64,000 nt of DNA from Bacteroidales bacterium (GCA_017477245.1 JAFUWY010000034.1:1-64000), one strand, 5' to 3'. Numbered from the stretch's first letter, positions 8,355-17,979 are shown. Program-made: numbers and translations. Notes: generated by a model from the sequence alone, not told the origin.

Positions 8355-10025
8355 TTACAATTGTTCACAAAGAATCACCTGCAAAGTGCGAGAATCTTCT
8401 TTAAGTCTCATCTTTCCCCGAACCGTATTGAAGATGTTGTAACAACGCTGAGGCGAAAGATGGACCAGAGAGGATACTTCTTTAACAGAGAATCCCATGG
8501 CGAGCAACACGCAACATTTCCTCTCCTGCTCAGACAAGCGGTATTGATCCAAGTAATGTGTCAACTTAGGATGAAGATACCCAAACTGAAGCGTCAAGTC
8601 AGAGATGAATTGTTCGGGGCTCTCGCGAGATAATACCGTCTCCAGTTCCGACAATGCCTTCTGGCTATCATTCTTTGAGAGCCTCATCAACGCATACCGG
8701 TTTAAGGCCTCAATCCGTTCAGTGACCAGTTTTACTGTCGCAGGCGGGAATTGCTCTTTCTGAAGGAGTTCTTTCCACCGCTCAACCTCTCTCTTGGCGG
8801 TGTAGACCTGTTGCTTTAATGAATCAATCTGTGAAGATGACTCTTCCAACTGTCCTTGTAACAGTTCTGTCATTTGAAGACGCTTACGGAGTCTCCTTTT
8901 CACCATCAAGACAGCGATACCAAGACAAAAACAGAACGTAACGAGAAAAACAATCCATCCTCTTTTATGCGCTTCAGATCTCCGATAGGCCTCTTCTGCT
9001 GCTGTAGACCTGACGCGCGAGGCAAGACCGCGTTCCAACCGCTGGTCTACTATCTCCCTGAATTGACGATTGGCCTCCAATGACTCTTCCTCATAGCCGG
9101 TGGCTCGCAAAACTTCGGACCTGGCTTGCAGGAGAGACGCTGTTTGATCATCATTCCGCGCCTCCAGGCTCACACGTTCCAATGCTTGTGCCGCCTGTTG
9201 GGGAGATCCTCCGGCAAGGTGTGCCTTTGCAACTAACACCCAATCTATTTGAGAAGATGGAGTCTCCTCTAAATAATGAGCAACATATGGAATGATCTCC
9301 GAGGCCTCTCCGGTCTCGGACAGGATCTTAAGTTCGACATTGTAAACTTGGTTGCGCTGCCGCGCAGAAAGGTCATCCCAATGGCTTTTCAATGAATCAA
9401 GGAGGTCGCCCGATTCTTCATAACGGTCTTGTAGATTATAGATGTTGGCAAGACCGATTATTGCGTTGTAGTAACGATCTCGTTCTTCTGTCTGGCGGAA
9501 GGATTCAACCGCCTTCTCTGCATTGGCGGAAGCATCTTCGAGATCAAACAAATCCAAGAAGGCAACCCGTTTTGCGGTATACACAAATCCTGCATACAGA
9601 GGGTCCCGGGCCCGGGGGATAAAGCGCTCTCCCCGCACCAGGCAAAGCATCTGTTCGTCACGATCTCCGGCATTGCGGGCAAGGACACTTCGATAGTACC
9701 AGGTCTTGAGTTTTTGGTCAGCCGTGCCGTGCCTGAGATACCAATTCGCTGGAGCGAGGATACTGTCAGATGTGATGTCTATGTAGCATTTGTCCAAGGC
9801 GATCTGGTGAAGCAACGCGGCGCGGGCCCGCAGGGCGCGGGTGCGCAGGACGGTGGTGTCCACCGACCGCAGCACCGCCAGGGCGCTATCGGGCTGGTCG
9901 TTGATGTAGCTCTCCACATCATCCAGCGTGGCCGCCACACGGCGCAAGGACGTCGAGCCGCAGCTCGCAAACGATGCAATCACCGCTGCGACCAGCAAGA
10001 ACGATATGATTCCTGTACCCTTCAC
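8355..10025 (-). CDS. TPR sensor with membrane segment and C-terminal HTH
   Basis: 556 aa, starting at GTG (10025), 4 nt after the SDR stop; an ATG at 10030 is out of frame and closes after two codons. Order: lipoprotein-like signal (IASFASC, about 22), TPR-like helices to about 340, one transmembrane helix (WIVFLVTFCFCLGIAVLMV, about 355-373), a coiled coil to about 430, and a C-terminal LuxR-like HTH region (LSEQERKCCVLLAMGFSVKEV, about 500-540). This is the layout of Bacteroidetes membrane-bound regulators that sit beside peptide or polysaccharide loci. It probably regulates the divergent or downstream NVEALA cluster. Its first 85 codons are G+C-rich and the rest A+T-rich. Confidence 0.75.
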   Translation of the reverse strand: MKGTGIISFLLVAAVIASFASCGSTSLRRVAATLDDVESYINDQPDSALAVLRSVDTTVLRTRALRARAALLHQIALDKCYIDITSDSILAPANWYLRHGTADQKLKTWYYRSVLARNAGDRDEQMLCLVRGERFIPRARDPLYAGFVYTAKRVAFLDLFDLEDASANAEKAVESFRQTEERDRYYNAIIGLANIYNLQDRYEESGDLLDSLKSHWDDLSARQRNQVYNVELKILSETGEASEIIPYVAHYLEETPSSQIDWVLVAKAHLAGGSPQQAAQALERVSLEARNDDQTASLLQARSEVLRATGYEEESLEANRQFREIVDQRLERGLASRVRSTAAEEAYRRSEAHKRGWIVFLVTFCFCLGIAVLMVKRRLRKRLQMTELLQGQLEESSSQIDSLKQQVYTAKREVERWKELLQKEQFPPATVKLVTERIEALNRYALMRLSKNDSQKALSELETVLSRESPEQFISDLTLQFGYLHPKLTHYLDQYRLSEQERKCCVLLAMGFSVKEVSSLVHLSPQRCYNIFNTVRGKMRLKEDSRTLQVILCEQL

Positions 10026-10029
10026 ACCA

Positions 10030-10737
10030 TCAGTCGAACGCCAGGCCGGTATACCGGCGGATGTAGAACTGGTCGATGGTCCCCTGCCCTTTCTTGGTGA
10101 CGAGGAAGCGGACGATCTCGGCGATTTCCTCGGGCTGGATGAGCTCGTCGGGCTGGATGTCGGGGCGCATCTGCTTGACCATCTCCGTGGCCACGCCGCC
10201 GGGGCTGATCAGGTGCACCCGGATGCCGAAGGGCTGGACCTCCTTGGCGAAGACCTTGGTGAAGCCCGTCAGGGCGTGCTTGGAGGAAGCGTAGGCGCTC
10301 TGGTGGATATAGCCCTTGAAGCCCACGACCGAGGCGATGTTGATCACGATCGGCTTTTCGGATTCCTTGAGGTACGGCAGGGCCGCCCGGCTGATGAAGA
10401 AGGGCGCCTTGGCGTTGACCGCGAAGATGCGGTCCCACTGCTCCGGGGTGACGTCCTCGAAGGGCCCGGCCTGCGAGAGGCCGGCGCAGTTGACGAGCAC
10501 GTCCAGGCCGCCCAGCTGGGCCACGCATTCCCCGACGACGCTCTCGTAGGTTTCTTCCTGCGCGAGGTCCGCCGGGATGGCGACGGCGTTGCCGCAGGAC
10601 TCCGGCAGGGCCGCGATGACCTCCGCGAGCGCAGCGGCGTCGCGGGCGACGAGCGCCAGGTCATACCCCAGCGAAGCGAGTTCCAGTGCAATGACTTTTC
10701 CGATGCCGCGCGATGCGCCAGTGACGAGTGCTACCAT
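10030..10737 (-). CDS. Short-chain dehydrogenase/reductase
   Basis: 235 aa. NAD(P)-binding TGASRGIGK at 6-14, NCAGLS at about 87, catalytic Ser before SAYASSKHAL (YxxxK, about 150) and the SPGG segment after it: a complete classical SDR resembling FabG-type 3-oxoacyl-ACP reductases. The C-terminus (TIDQFYIRRYTGLAFD) lacks a typical FabG ending, so the substrate is uncertain. It follows lpxB by 6 nt in the envelope-lipid operon and is 4 nt ahead of the TPR regulator. Confidence 0.85.
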   Translation of the reverse strand: MVALVTGASRGIGKVIALELASLGYDLALVARDAAALAEVIAALPESCGNAVAIPADLAQEETYESVVGECVAQLGGLDVLVNCAGLSQAGPFEDVTPEQWDRIFAVNAKAPFFISRAALPYLKESEKPIVINIASVVGFKGYIHQSAYASSKHALTGFTKVFAKEVQPFGIRVHLISPGGVATEMVKQMRPDIQPDELIQPEEIAEIVRFLVTKKGQGTIDQFYIRRYTGLAFD

Positions 10738-10743
10738 AGTGAT

Positions 10744-11868
10744 TTATCGCTTGTTGAGTTCTTCGATCATGGCCCCGGCCACCGCGCGGGACGCCCCGCT
10801 GCCGCCCAGGGACTGCCGGATGTCGGCATAGTCCGACAGCATCCGCTGCCGGTAGGCGCCGTCCTCCACGAGGCGCCGCACTTCCCCTGCCACGGCTTCC
10901 GCCGTGAAATCCTCCTGGATCAGCTCCCGGAATACCGGGCGGTCCAGGCACAGGTTGCCCAGGGAAATGTATTTGATGTGGTCGAGCACGTGCAGGATGT
11001 GGCGCGCGAACCAGGCCGTCACGGGCGAAGTGCTCCAGCAGACCACCTGGGGCGTGCCGATCAGCACGGCCTCCAGCGAGGCGGTGCCGGAGTTGATCAC
11101 GGCTGCGTCCGCATACCGCAGGATATCATACGTGCGGCCGAAGACCAGGTCGACGTTCGTGCGGTCCCCGATGAAAGGCCGGTAATCCGCTTCGCTGCGG
11201 GCCGGGGCTCCGGCCACGACGAAGCGCACGCCCTCCCAGCCGGGCAGGGCCGACAGCCGGTCGGCCACCGCCATGCAGACGGGCATCATCCGGCCGATCT
11301 CCTCCTTGCGCGAGCCTGCGAGCAGGGCAATGTAGCGGCCCTCGGCGGGACGCGCGAAAGCGTGGCCGTCCACCGCGTCCACGAGCGGATTGCCCTTGTA
11401 GATGAAGGGGATCCCCTGCTGCGTGAAGTACGGGATCTCGAAGGGGAATACGATGAAGAGCCGGTCCACCCAGGCCTTGAGCTTGCGGTTGCGGCCCTCG
11501 CGCGAGGCCCAGGTCTTGGGCGCGATATACCAGAAGACGCGGATGCCACGGGCGTGGCACCATTTGGCGATCTTCATGTTGAAGCCCGGATAGTCGATCA
11601 GGATCACCACGTCGGGCTGCCAGGAGGCGATGTCGGTCTTGCAGGTGCGCAGGTTGCGCAGGAGCTTGCCGGCGCTCCGGAGGATGTCCGTGATGCCCAT
11701 CACGGCGCCCTCCCGGTAGTGGTGCAGGAGCTGCGCGCCGGCCGCCTGCATGAGGTCTCCGCCCCAGCAGCGGCACTCCGCCGCGGGGTCCTCGGCCAGC
11801 AGGCCCTTCACCAGGTTGCTGCCGTGCAGGTCTCCGGAGGCTTCTCCGGCTATCAGAAAATAGCGCAT
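10744..11868 (-). CDS. lpxB: Lipid-A-disaccharide synthase
   Basis: 374 aa, start MRYFLIAGEASGDLHG at 11868; a longer open frame upstream is antisense to nothing and lacks family similarity. LpxB condenses UDP-2,3-diacylglucosamine with lipid X to make the lipid A disaccharide at the inner membrane. Family landmarks are GEASGDLHG at the N-terminus, VILIDYPGFN, VFWYIAPKTWAS and LAGSRKEEI (GT19). The start lies 16 nt inside surE. Confidence 0.95.
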   Translation of the reverse strand: MRYFLIAGEASGDLHGSNLVKGLLAEDPAAECRCWGGDLMQAAGAQLLHHYREGAVMGITDILRSAGKLLRNLRTCKTDIASWQPDVVILIDYPGFNMKIAKWCHARGIRVFWYIAPKTWASREGRNRKLKAWVDRLFIVFPFEIPYFTQQGIPFIYKGNPLVDAVDGHAFARPAEGRYIALLAGSRKEEIGRMMPVCMAVADRLSALPGWEGVRFVVAGAPARSEADYRPFIGDRTNVDLVFGRTYDILRYADAAVINSGTASLEAVLIGTPQVVCWSTSPVTAWFARHILHVLDHIKYISLGNLCLDRPVFRELIQEDFTAEAVAGEVRRLVEDGAYRQRMLSDYADIRQSLGGSGASRAVAGAMIEELNKR

Positions 11869-12680
11869 AGGCGTTCGCGTTCGGCGTGGTCGGTGTTGTC
11901 GATCTGCTCCGGGGTGATCGTCACGTAGCCCTGCTGTAGGAGGATGTGGTCGGCGTCGGCGGGGTTGTCGCCGTTGTCCGTGAAGTCCCCGGCCATCACG
12001 ACCAGTTCCTCCTCCGGCTTCAGGCTCGCCACATAACGGCAATCCTCCTCGGTCGGGACGTGTCCGCGCTCCCGCAGGAATTCCCCGTAGGGCTGGTATT
12101 CACGCTCCCAGTGGCCGTGGCCCATGCGTGCGACACGCACGCCGTGGATGCGGTCGGCCGGACGGTCCGGGAAGTTGATGTTGTAGAAGAGTCCGAACCG
12201 TCCCGTCAGCTGCGGGAGCAGCTTGTCCAGGATCCCCGGGAGCAGGGCCTCCACGCAGGAGAAATCAGCGTCCGCGCTGAAGGTGTCCAGGCTCACGCCG
12301 ATGGCGGGCAGGCGGTTGACCGCACCCTCCATCGCGGCCCCGATGGTTCCGGAGTAGATGGAGGCCGTGGCGGCGTTGCTGCCGTGGTTAACCCCGCTGA
12401 CCACGAGGTCCGGACGCTCCGGGAAGAGGACGTTGTCGATGCCGTATTTGATGCAGCTGGCCGGCGTACCGTCCAGGTACCACCAGTCCTGCCCCGGGAT
12501 GCGTTCCGCGAGATGCTTGACGGCAATCGGTTTGTAGCCCATCGTCACGGCCATCGACATGCCGCTCTGGGCATGCTTGGGTGCGACGATGGTCAGGTCG
12601 CCGTAGCGTTTCATCACGTTCACCAGCGCCTGCAGCCCCTTTGCGTGAACACCGTCGTCGTTCGTTATCAGGATCTTCAT
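11853..12680 (-). CDS. surE: 5'/3'-nucleotidase SurE
   Basis: 275 aa starting MKILITNDDG at 12680. SurE is a metal-dependent nucleoside monophosphate phosphatase of the stationary-phase survival family. The metal-binding Asp-Asp (ITNDDG, residues 8-9), SGVNHGSNAAT (Asn about 98) and YSGTIGAAMEGA are all present. It lies between yggS (1-nt gap) and lpxB (16-nt overlap) in the operon. Length is normal for the family. Confidence 0.95.
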   Translation of the reverse strand: MKILITNDDGVHAKGLQALVNVMKRYGDLTIVAPKHAQSGMSMAVTMGYKPIAVKHLAERIPGQDWWYLDGTPASCIKYGIDNVLFPERPDLVVSGVNHGSNAATASIYSGTIGAAMEGAVNRLPAIGVSLDTFSADADFSCVEALLPGILDKLLPQLTGRFGLFYNINFPDRPADRIHGVRVARMGHGHWEREYQPYGEFLRERGHVPTEEDCRYVASLKPEEELVVMAGDFTDNGDNPADADHILLQQGYVTITPEQIDNTDHAERERLCAIF

Positions 12681-12681
12681 A

Positions 12682-13344
12682 TCAGTACTGTCTTTCGCCG
12701 AAAATGGCCGTGCCGATGCGGACGATCGTGGCGCCGTATTCGAGCGCGATCTTCCAGTCCTCCGACATGCCGATGGAGAGTTCCCTGAAATCCGCCAGTT
12801 CCGGGAAGAGGTCCTGCAGGTAGGCGCGGAAGTCCGCGATGCGCGCAAAGTCCGCACGGATGTCCTCCTCGCAGTCGGTGTGCGTGGCCATGCCCATCAG
12901 GCCGCAGAAACGGATGTGGGTGTATTTGTTCGCGCGGAAAAGGATGTCCAGGATCTCTTCCTCCTTGAATCCGGTCTTGGTCTGCTCCGCCCCGATGTGG
13001 AGCTCGAGCAGCACGCTGATGACCTTGCCGTTGGCCTTGCCCCAGTCCTGGATGGCATCCAGCAGGTGCTGGCTGTCCACGGACTGCACCAGGTGCGCGT
13101 ACGGGAGGACCAGCTTGAGTTTATTGGTCTGGAGATGTCCGATGAAGTGGAATTCCAGATCGGACAGGTCTTTCAGTTCCTCCACCTTCTTCGCGAACTC
13201 CTGCGGGCGGTTCTCGCCGAAGGCGCGCTGGCCCGCGGCGTAGGCCTCCCGGATCGCTTCGACCGGGTGGAATTTGGAAACTGCCACCAGTTTGACTTCC
13301 GGTGGCAGTTCCTGTCTGATCGCTATGATATTTTCTTGTATCAT
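12682..13344 (-). CDS. yggS: YggS/PROSC-type pyridoxal phosphate homeostasis protein
   Basis: 220 aa. The PLP-binding Lys is in VAVSKFHP (about 24). FGENRPQEF, FHFIGHLQTNK, SMGMSED-like LSIGMSEDW and VRIGTAIFG match the family. It binds PLP without a catalytic partner domain and buffers vitamin B6 and amino-acid pools. Start and yidC stop overlap as TAATG. Confidence 0.95.
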   Translation of the reverse strand: MIQENIIAIRQELPPEVKLVAVSKFHPVEAIREAYAAGQRAFGENRPQEFAKKVEELKDLSDLEFHFIGHLQTNKLKLVLPYAHLVQSVDSQHLLDAIQDWGKANGKVISVLLELHIGAEQTKTGFKEEEILDILFRANKYTHIRFCGLMGMATHTDCEEDIRADFARIADFRAYLQDLFPELADFRELSIGMSEDWKIALEYGATIVRIGTAIFGERQY

Positions 13345-15215
13345 TACTTACGTTTCTGCTGCTGGCGCATCTGCTGCTCCTGGAGACGCTGCGCCTCTTC
13401 CAGGCGCTGCTGCCACTTGCTCTTCTGCACGGGCTTGCCGGCGGAGGCGCGCACCTTGGCGAGGATCTCGTCCTTGTTGATGGACTTGCGGATCGCCCAG
13501 GTCTGCACGATGCTGATCAGCTGGGAGAGGAGGTAGTAGTAGCTGAGGGCGGCGGAGAGGCTGTTGCAGATGAAGAACATCATGATCGGCATCATCCACA
13601 CGCTCATGAAGCGCATCGAGGCGGCGTTGGGATCGTTGGCAGCCGCCGGCTGGTTGGCCATCGTCATCTTGGAGTAGCCCCACATCGTGACCGCCATGAG
13701 CAGGGCGAACAGGGAGATGTGGTCGCCGATCAGCGGCACGCGGGTCCCGAAGTCCACGATGGAATCGTAGGCCGACAGGTCATGGCACCACAGGAACGGC
13801 TGCTGGCGCAGCTCGATGGACGCCGGGAAGAAGCGGAACATCGCCCACAGGATCGGGAAGGTCAGCAGGGTCGGCAGGCAGCCGCCCATCGGGCTCACGC
13901 CGGCCCGCTTGTAGAGGTCCATCGTGGCCTGCTGCTTCTTCATCATCTCCTGCTGGTTGTCCGCGTGCGGGTACTTCGCGTTGATCTTGTCGAGCTCGGG
14001 CTTGAGCGCGCTCATCTTGGCGGAGGAGGCGTAGGACTTGTAGGTCAGCGGGAAGACCACGAGCTTGATCACGAGCGTCATCAGCAGGATGATCAGGCCG
14101 AAGCTGGAGATGAAGCGGTGGAAGAAGTTGAACATCGGGATGATGGCATACTTCGTGAACCAGCCCACGAGCCAGCCGCCCAGCGGGATGATCTTCTCGT
14201 ATTTCTGGTCCAGGTCCTTCAGGGTCTTGTAGTGGTTGGGACCGAAGTAGAACTCGAACGGGATGCTCCCCTGCCCGCCGGCGGGCAGGTCGGCGCGCAT
14301 CTTGGCGCTGCAGGTCATCAGGTTGCGCTCGGGATCGTTCTCGGGCAGGAAACTGACGGAGAGCTCACCGGAAGCGAACTGCTGCGGCGCGCGCAGGATG
14401 GCGGAGAAGAACTGCTGCTGGAAGGCGAACCAGCTGAGCTTGGAGTCCACCCGGCGGGAGGCGTTGCGCCCCCGGCCGATCTCGACGGGCTTCCTGTCAC
14501 CCTCGAAATAGTAGTCCAGCTTGGAGTACTGGGATTCGTTCTTGTAGCCCTTCTCCATGCGGGGCATGGTCACGTCGAAATCCAGGTCGAACGAGCTGAC
14601 GTTGCGCGGGATGACACCCTGCATCCCCACGAAGGAGAGCAGGTTGTCGACACAGTAGCTGCCTGCGCGGAGGGTGTACTTCTGCTCGATGTAGCCGCCG
14701 CCCGCGAAGGGCAGGCGCATCACCACGGTGCTGTCGGTCCGCTCCGCGACCTCGAAGGAGAAGTCCTTGGTGCGGATGTACTCCCCGCTGTAGAGGCTGA
14801 CGGAGTACTCCGCCGCGCCGGGCTTGAAGAGGTACAGGTCCGTGCTGTCGTAATTCTTGTAGTCCTTGACCTGGACGGTCCAGGGCTGGGCGCCCTTGGT
14901 CGTAAACTCGACCCGGAGCTTGTCGTTCTCGAGGGCCACGATCTGCGCCTCCGCGTGGGAAGCGGCCTCCAGGGAGGAGTCCTTGTAGATGGACCGGGGC
15001 TCCGCCGGAGCGACCGGGGCGTTCTTCAGCGAGTCGGGCAGGGACGCCAGGCGTTCCGCCTCGGCGAGCTCGAGGGCCAGGGATTCGGCGCGGGCCACGG
15101 AGTCCAGCTGCGCCTGCAGTTCGGCCTGCTTGCGCATCTGGCCGGACTGGTACATCGAGAAGCCGATGAAGATGGCCGCGATGAGGATGAAGCCGATGAT
15201 GGAATTCTTGTCCAT
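13344..15215 (-). CDS. yidC: Membrane protein insertase YidC
   Basis: 623 aa, the long Gram-negative type. An N-terminal anchor (SIIGFILIAAIFIGFSMY), a large periplasmic beta domain (about 70-340), then the conserved insertase core with TM segments from about 350 (WLVGWFTKYAIIPMFNFFHR, LPTLLTFPILWAMFRFFP, FICNSLSAALSYYYLLSQ). The tail is basic and Gln/Arg-rich, as expected for ribosome contact. It follows DUF349 with a TAATG overlap. Confidence 0.95.
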   Translation of the reverse strand: MDKNSIIGFILIAAIFIGFSMYQSGQMRKQAELQAQLDSVARAESLALELAEAERLASLPDSLKNAPVAPAEPRSIYKDSSLEAASHAEAQIVALENDKLRVEFTTKGAQPWTVQVKDYKNYDSTDLYLFKPGAAEYSVSLYSGEYIRTKDFSFEVAERTDSTVVMRLPFAGGGYIEQKYTLRAGSYCVDNLLSFVGMQGVIPRNVSSFDLDFDVTMPRMEKGYKNESQYSKLDYYFEGDRKPVEIGRGRNASRRVDSKLSWFAFQQQFFSAILRAPQQFASGELSVSFLPENDPERNLMTCSAKMRADLPAGGQGSIPFEFYFGPNHYKTLKDLDQKYEKIIPLGGWLVGWFTKYAIIPMFNFFHRFISSFGLIILLMTLVIKLVVFPLTYKSYASSAKMSALKPELDKINAKYPHADNQQEMMKKQQATMDLYKRAGVSPMGGCLPTLLTFPILWAMFRFFPASIELRQQPFLWCHDLSAYDSIVDFGTRVPLIGDHISLFALLMAVTMWGYSKMTMANQPAAANDPNAASMRFMSVWMMPIMMFFICNSLSAALSYYYLLSQLISIVQTWAIRKSINKDEILAKVRASAGKPVQKSKWQQRLEEAQRLQEQQMRQQQKRK

Positions 15216-17134
15216 TACGCTTCGCCCTCCTCGGCCTTCCTGATCTGCGCCTCCAACTCCTTCAACTCGGCCTTGGCTTGCTCAATCCTCTCCTCCATCT
15301 GGCGGATCAGCGGTTCGCTGTTCTTGGAGGCGGAGAAGAACCCGATATTGTTCTCGTAAGTCGTGATGTTCTGCTGCAGCTTGTTGTACTTCTCGATCAG
15401 CAGGTCCTTGGGGCTGCGCGGGGCGCGGCCGCCGCGCGGCTGGGCCGCGGCGCCGCGCTGGGGCGTGAAGGACGGGAATTTCTGCTGCATGGCGTCACGG
15501 TAGGCCTTGGCGACGTTGTCCTTCTCCTTGAAGGGGACGTGGCCGATGGCACCCCAGCGCTCGGCGAAGCCGCGCATCGCCTCCTCGTCGGCGGCAGCGT
15601 CCGCCGGCTCATAGGCGAGGATGTCCTCGATGACCTTGCGCTTGGCCTTCAGGTTGCCGTAGAAATCGTTCTCCCCGCCGGCATTGGCGTCGCGGGCGGC
15701 GAAGAATTCGTCGCAGGCGCCGCGGAACTTCTTCCAGAGGGCCTCGGATTTCTTGCGCGGCACGGCGCCGATCTCCTTCCACTGCTTCTGCAGGGAGATG
15801 AACTGGTCGGTGGCCTTCTTCCAGTCGGTGCTGGACTTGAGGGCCTCGGCCTGCTCGATGAGCGAGAGCTTCTTCTCGAGGTTCTCGTTCATGTTGTCCT
15901 TGATGCCGGAGTAGAACTCGCGCTTGCGGGAATAGAACGCGTCGCAGGCGGCGCGGAAGCGGTCGTAGATCTTCTGGTTGTCCTTCTTGGTGGCGTAGCC
16001 GATGCGGCGCCAGGCGGCCTGGATCTCCTCGATCTCCTTGGAGCAGGCGTTCCACTCGTTGGAGGACTTGATCTCGCGGGCGGCGATCGCCTCGGTGCGC
16101 TCGCACAGCTCGGTCTTCTTGATGAGGTTCTCGGCCTGTTGCTCCTTCAGGCCCTCGAAGTGGGCCTGGTAGCGCTTGTTGATCACGGCCGTGGCGGCCT
16201 TGAAGCGGTTCCAGATGTCCTCGCGCTTCTCCTTGGCCACGGGGCCGTACTCCTTCCACTGCTCGTGGAGTTTCTGGAGCTCGTGGAAGGCGCTCACGAC
16301 GTTTTCGTTCGCGGCGAGCTTCTCGGCGGCCTCGCAGAAGGCTTCCTTCGCTTCGAGGTTCTTGCGGAAGTCCAGGTCGCGCAGGTCACGGTTGATCTTG
16401 ACCATGTCGTAGAACTTCTCGACATAGAACTGGTAGGTATCGTTGATGTCCCGGAACGCGGTGGCAGGCACGGGGCCCGCCTCCCTCCAGCGGTTCTGGA
16501 GTTCGCGGAATGCCGGGAACTGGGCGCTGACATCCTCCTGACCTTCGACGATGGCCTTGAGCTCCGCGATGATGGCCTGCTTCTTCGCCAGATTCTCCTC
16601 GCGCTGGGCGTCCTGCTGCCGGTTGAACTCGGCGCGCTCCTTCTTGTAATCGGCGTACAGGGCCTTGAAGTTCTGCTCCACGGCATCGAAAGGATTGTTC
16701 TGGCTGGACCCGTCGTCTTCGGACACGCCGCTCTCGCCCTTGAGCTTGCCGAGCAGCTTGTAGAAGGCCGACTTGATGGCTTCGGCCTCCTTGGAGCGGG
16801 ACATCCGCTCCGCACTGTCCTTGAGTTGTACGAACAAATCGGAAAGTTCCGCGAGGGTCTTGTCGGCAAAGCTGTCAGCCTTCTCCGCAGGCGCTTCGGC
16901 GGGAGCTTCCTCCGCAGCCGGGGCCTCGGCGGGTGCTTCCTCCTGCGCGGGTGCAGGCTCTTCTGCGGCTGCTGCCTGTTCAACGACGGGAGCCTCTTCG
17001 GCAGGAACGCTCTCCGCGGCAGGGGCTGCTGCGGTCTCAGCGCTTTCCTCGGCCTTTCCGGATACGGTGTCCACCTGGCCTTCTACATCTGAAAGGACCT
17101 TCCGGACCTCTTCAGGATTGATGTTTTCGCTCAT
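15215..17134 (-). CDS. DUF349-repeat protein
   Basis: 639 aa. The first 100 residues are an Ala/Pro/Glu-rich, low-complexity acidic linker. After about 140 come tandem helical DUF349 repeats with the recurring W-x2-x-G pattern (LQNRWREAGPVP, LHEQWKEYGPVAK, IQAAWRRIGYATK, LQKQWKEIGAVPR, FAERWGAIGHVPF). The C-terminus is a coiled coil. Its function in Bacteroidetes is not established. It heads the operon leading to yidC, with its own promoter (17166-17173). Confidence 0.9.
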   Translation of the reverse strand: MSENINPEEVRKVLSDVEGQVDTVSGKAEESAETAAAPAAESVPAEEAPVVEQAAAAEEPAPAQEEAPAEAPAAEEAPAEAPAEKADSFADKTLAELSDLFVQLKDSAERMSRSKEAEAIKSAFYKLLGKLKGESGVSEDDGSSQNNPFDAVEQNFKALYADYKKERAEFNRQQDAQREENLAKKQAIIAELKAIVEGQEDVSAQFPAFRELQNRWREAGPVPATAFRDINDTYQFYVEKFYDMVKINRDLRDLDFRKNLEAKEAFCEAAEKLAANENVVSAFHELQKLHEQWKEYGPVAKEKREDIWNRFKAATAVINKRYQAHFEGLKEQQAENLIKKTELCERTEAIAAREIKSSNEWNACSKEIEEIQAAWRRIGYATKKDNQKIYDRFRAACDAFYSRKREFYSGIKDNMNENLEKKLSLIEQAEALKSSTDWKKATDQFISLQKQWKEIGAVPRKKSEALWKKFRGACDEFFAARDANAGGENDFYGNLKAKRKVIEDILAYEPADAAADEEAMRGFAERWGAIGHVPFKEKDNVAKAYRDAMQQKFPSFTPQRGAAAQPRGGRAPRSPKDLLIEKYNKLQQNITTYENNIGFFSASKNSEPLIRQMEERIEQAKAELKELEAQIRKAEEGEA

Positions 17135-17165
17135 AATATCAGAGTTATAGATTTGTTATAGCTTA

Positions 17166-17201
17166 CAAATATACTAAAATAAAATAAAAAGGGTAATTTT
17201 G
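17166..17201. promoter_or_regulatory. Divergent promoters between the DUF349 gene and trmD
   Basis: The minus strand has TATATTTG (17173-17166), 32 nt before the DUF349 start. The plus strand has TAATTTTG (17194-17201), 19 nt before trmD. Both fit TAnnTTTG. The whole 86-nt interval is A+T-rich. Confidence 0.6.
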
Positions 17202-17220
17202 CAGGACAAAACTTTCCGAG

Positions 17221-17898
17221 ATGAGAATTGATATCCTTACCGTCGTGCCCGAGCTGCTGGAGAGCCCCCTCGCCCACTCCATCGTAGGCCGGGCCGTCAA
17301 GAAAGGCCTGGTGGACATCCGGGTGCACAACCTGCGCAAGTACGGCATCGGTCCGCGAAAGAACGTCGACGACTACAGCTACGGCGGAGACGCCGGCATG
17401 GTGATGCGCATCGAGCCGGTCTACGAGATGATCCGCGAGCTGGAAGCCGAGCGCCGATACGACGAGATCATCTACCTCTCCCCCGACGGGGAGCGCCTCA
17501 ACCAGGCGATTTCCAACGAGTTGTCGTTGAAGGAGAACCTCATCCTCCTCTGCGGTCACTACAAAGGTATCGACCACCGCATCCGCGAACACCTCGTCAC
17601 GCGCGAGATCTCCGTCGGCGACTACGTCGTCAGCGGCGGCGAGATCCCGGCCGCCCTGCTGGCGGACTCGATCATCCGCCTCATCCCGGGAGCGCTGACC
17701 GACGAGACCTCCGCCCTGTCCGACAGCTTCCAGGACGGGCTCCTGTCCCCGCCCGTCTACACCCGCCCGGCCGAATTCAACGGCTGGAAAGTGCCCGACG
17801 TGCTGCTCAGCGGCAATCCCCGGCTGATTGCCGAATGGCAGGACGAGCAGGCGCTGGAGCGCACAAAACGCCTCCGCCCGGAGCTAATTAATAAATAA
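17221..17898 (+). CDS. trmD: tRNA (guanine37-N1)-methyltransferase
   Basis: 225 aa. The SPOUT-type knot residues are visible: [10 protein letters not shown] (about 109) and [11 protein letters not shown] (about 131), with the N-terminal [11 protein letters not shown] and the YGGDAGMVM segment. It methylates G37 next to the anticodon of Pro, Leu and Arg tRNAs using SAM. It is monocistronic here: its neighbours are a divergent gene and a non-coding repeat region. Confidence 0.97.
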   Translation: MRIDILTVVPELLESPLAHSIVGRAVKKGLVDIRVHNLRKYGIGPRKNVDDYSYGGDAGMVMRIEPVYEMIRELEAERRYDEIIYLSPDGERLNQAISNELSLKENLILLCGHYKGIDHRIREHLVTREISVGDYVVSGGEIPAALLADSIIRLIPGALTDETSALSDSFQDGLLSPPVYTRPAEFNGWKVPDVLLSGNPRLIAEWQDEQALERTKRLRPELINK

Positions 17899-17943
17899 TT
17901 TTAATAATTTAAGAAAATTTTTGTAGAAATTTTTGAAAAATTA

Positions 17944-17973
17944 TTGCAGAATTAAAAAATGTCCGTATCTTTG
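17944..17973 (+). promoter_or_regulatory. Strong Bacteroidetes-type promoter after trmD
   Basis: TTG at 17944-17946, a 19-nt spacer, TATCTTTG at 17966-17973: an exact match to the sigma-ABfr consensus. No annotated gene follows, only the short unit at 17980-18098. Confidence 0.7.
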
Positions 17974-17979
17974 TAGTCG

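Noticed and set aside
12681..12857. Longer SurE and LpxB proteins from upstream starts
   Set aside because: The extensions are Arg-rich translations of the neighbouring gene in another frame; family alignment begins at MKILITNDDG and MRYFLIAGEASG.
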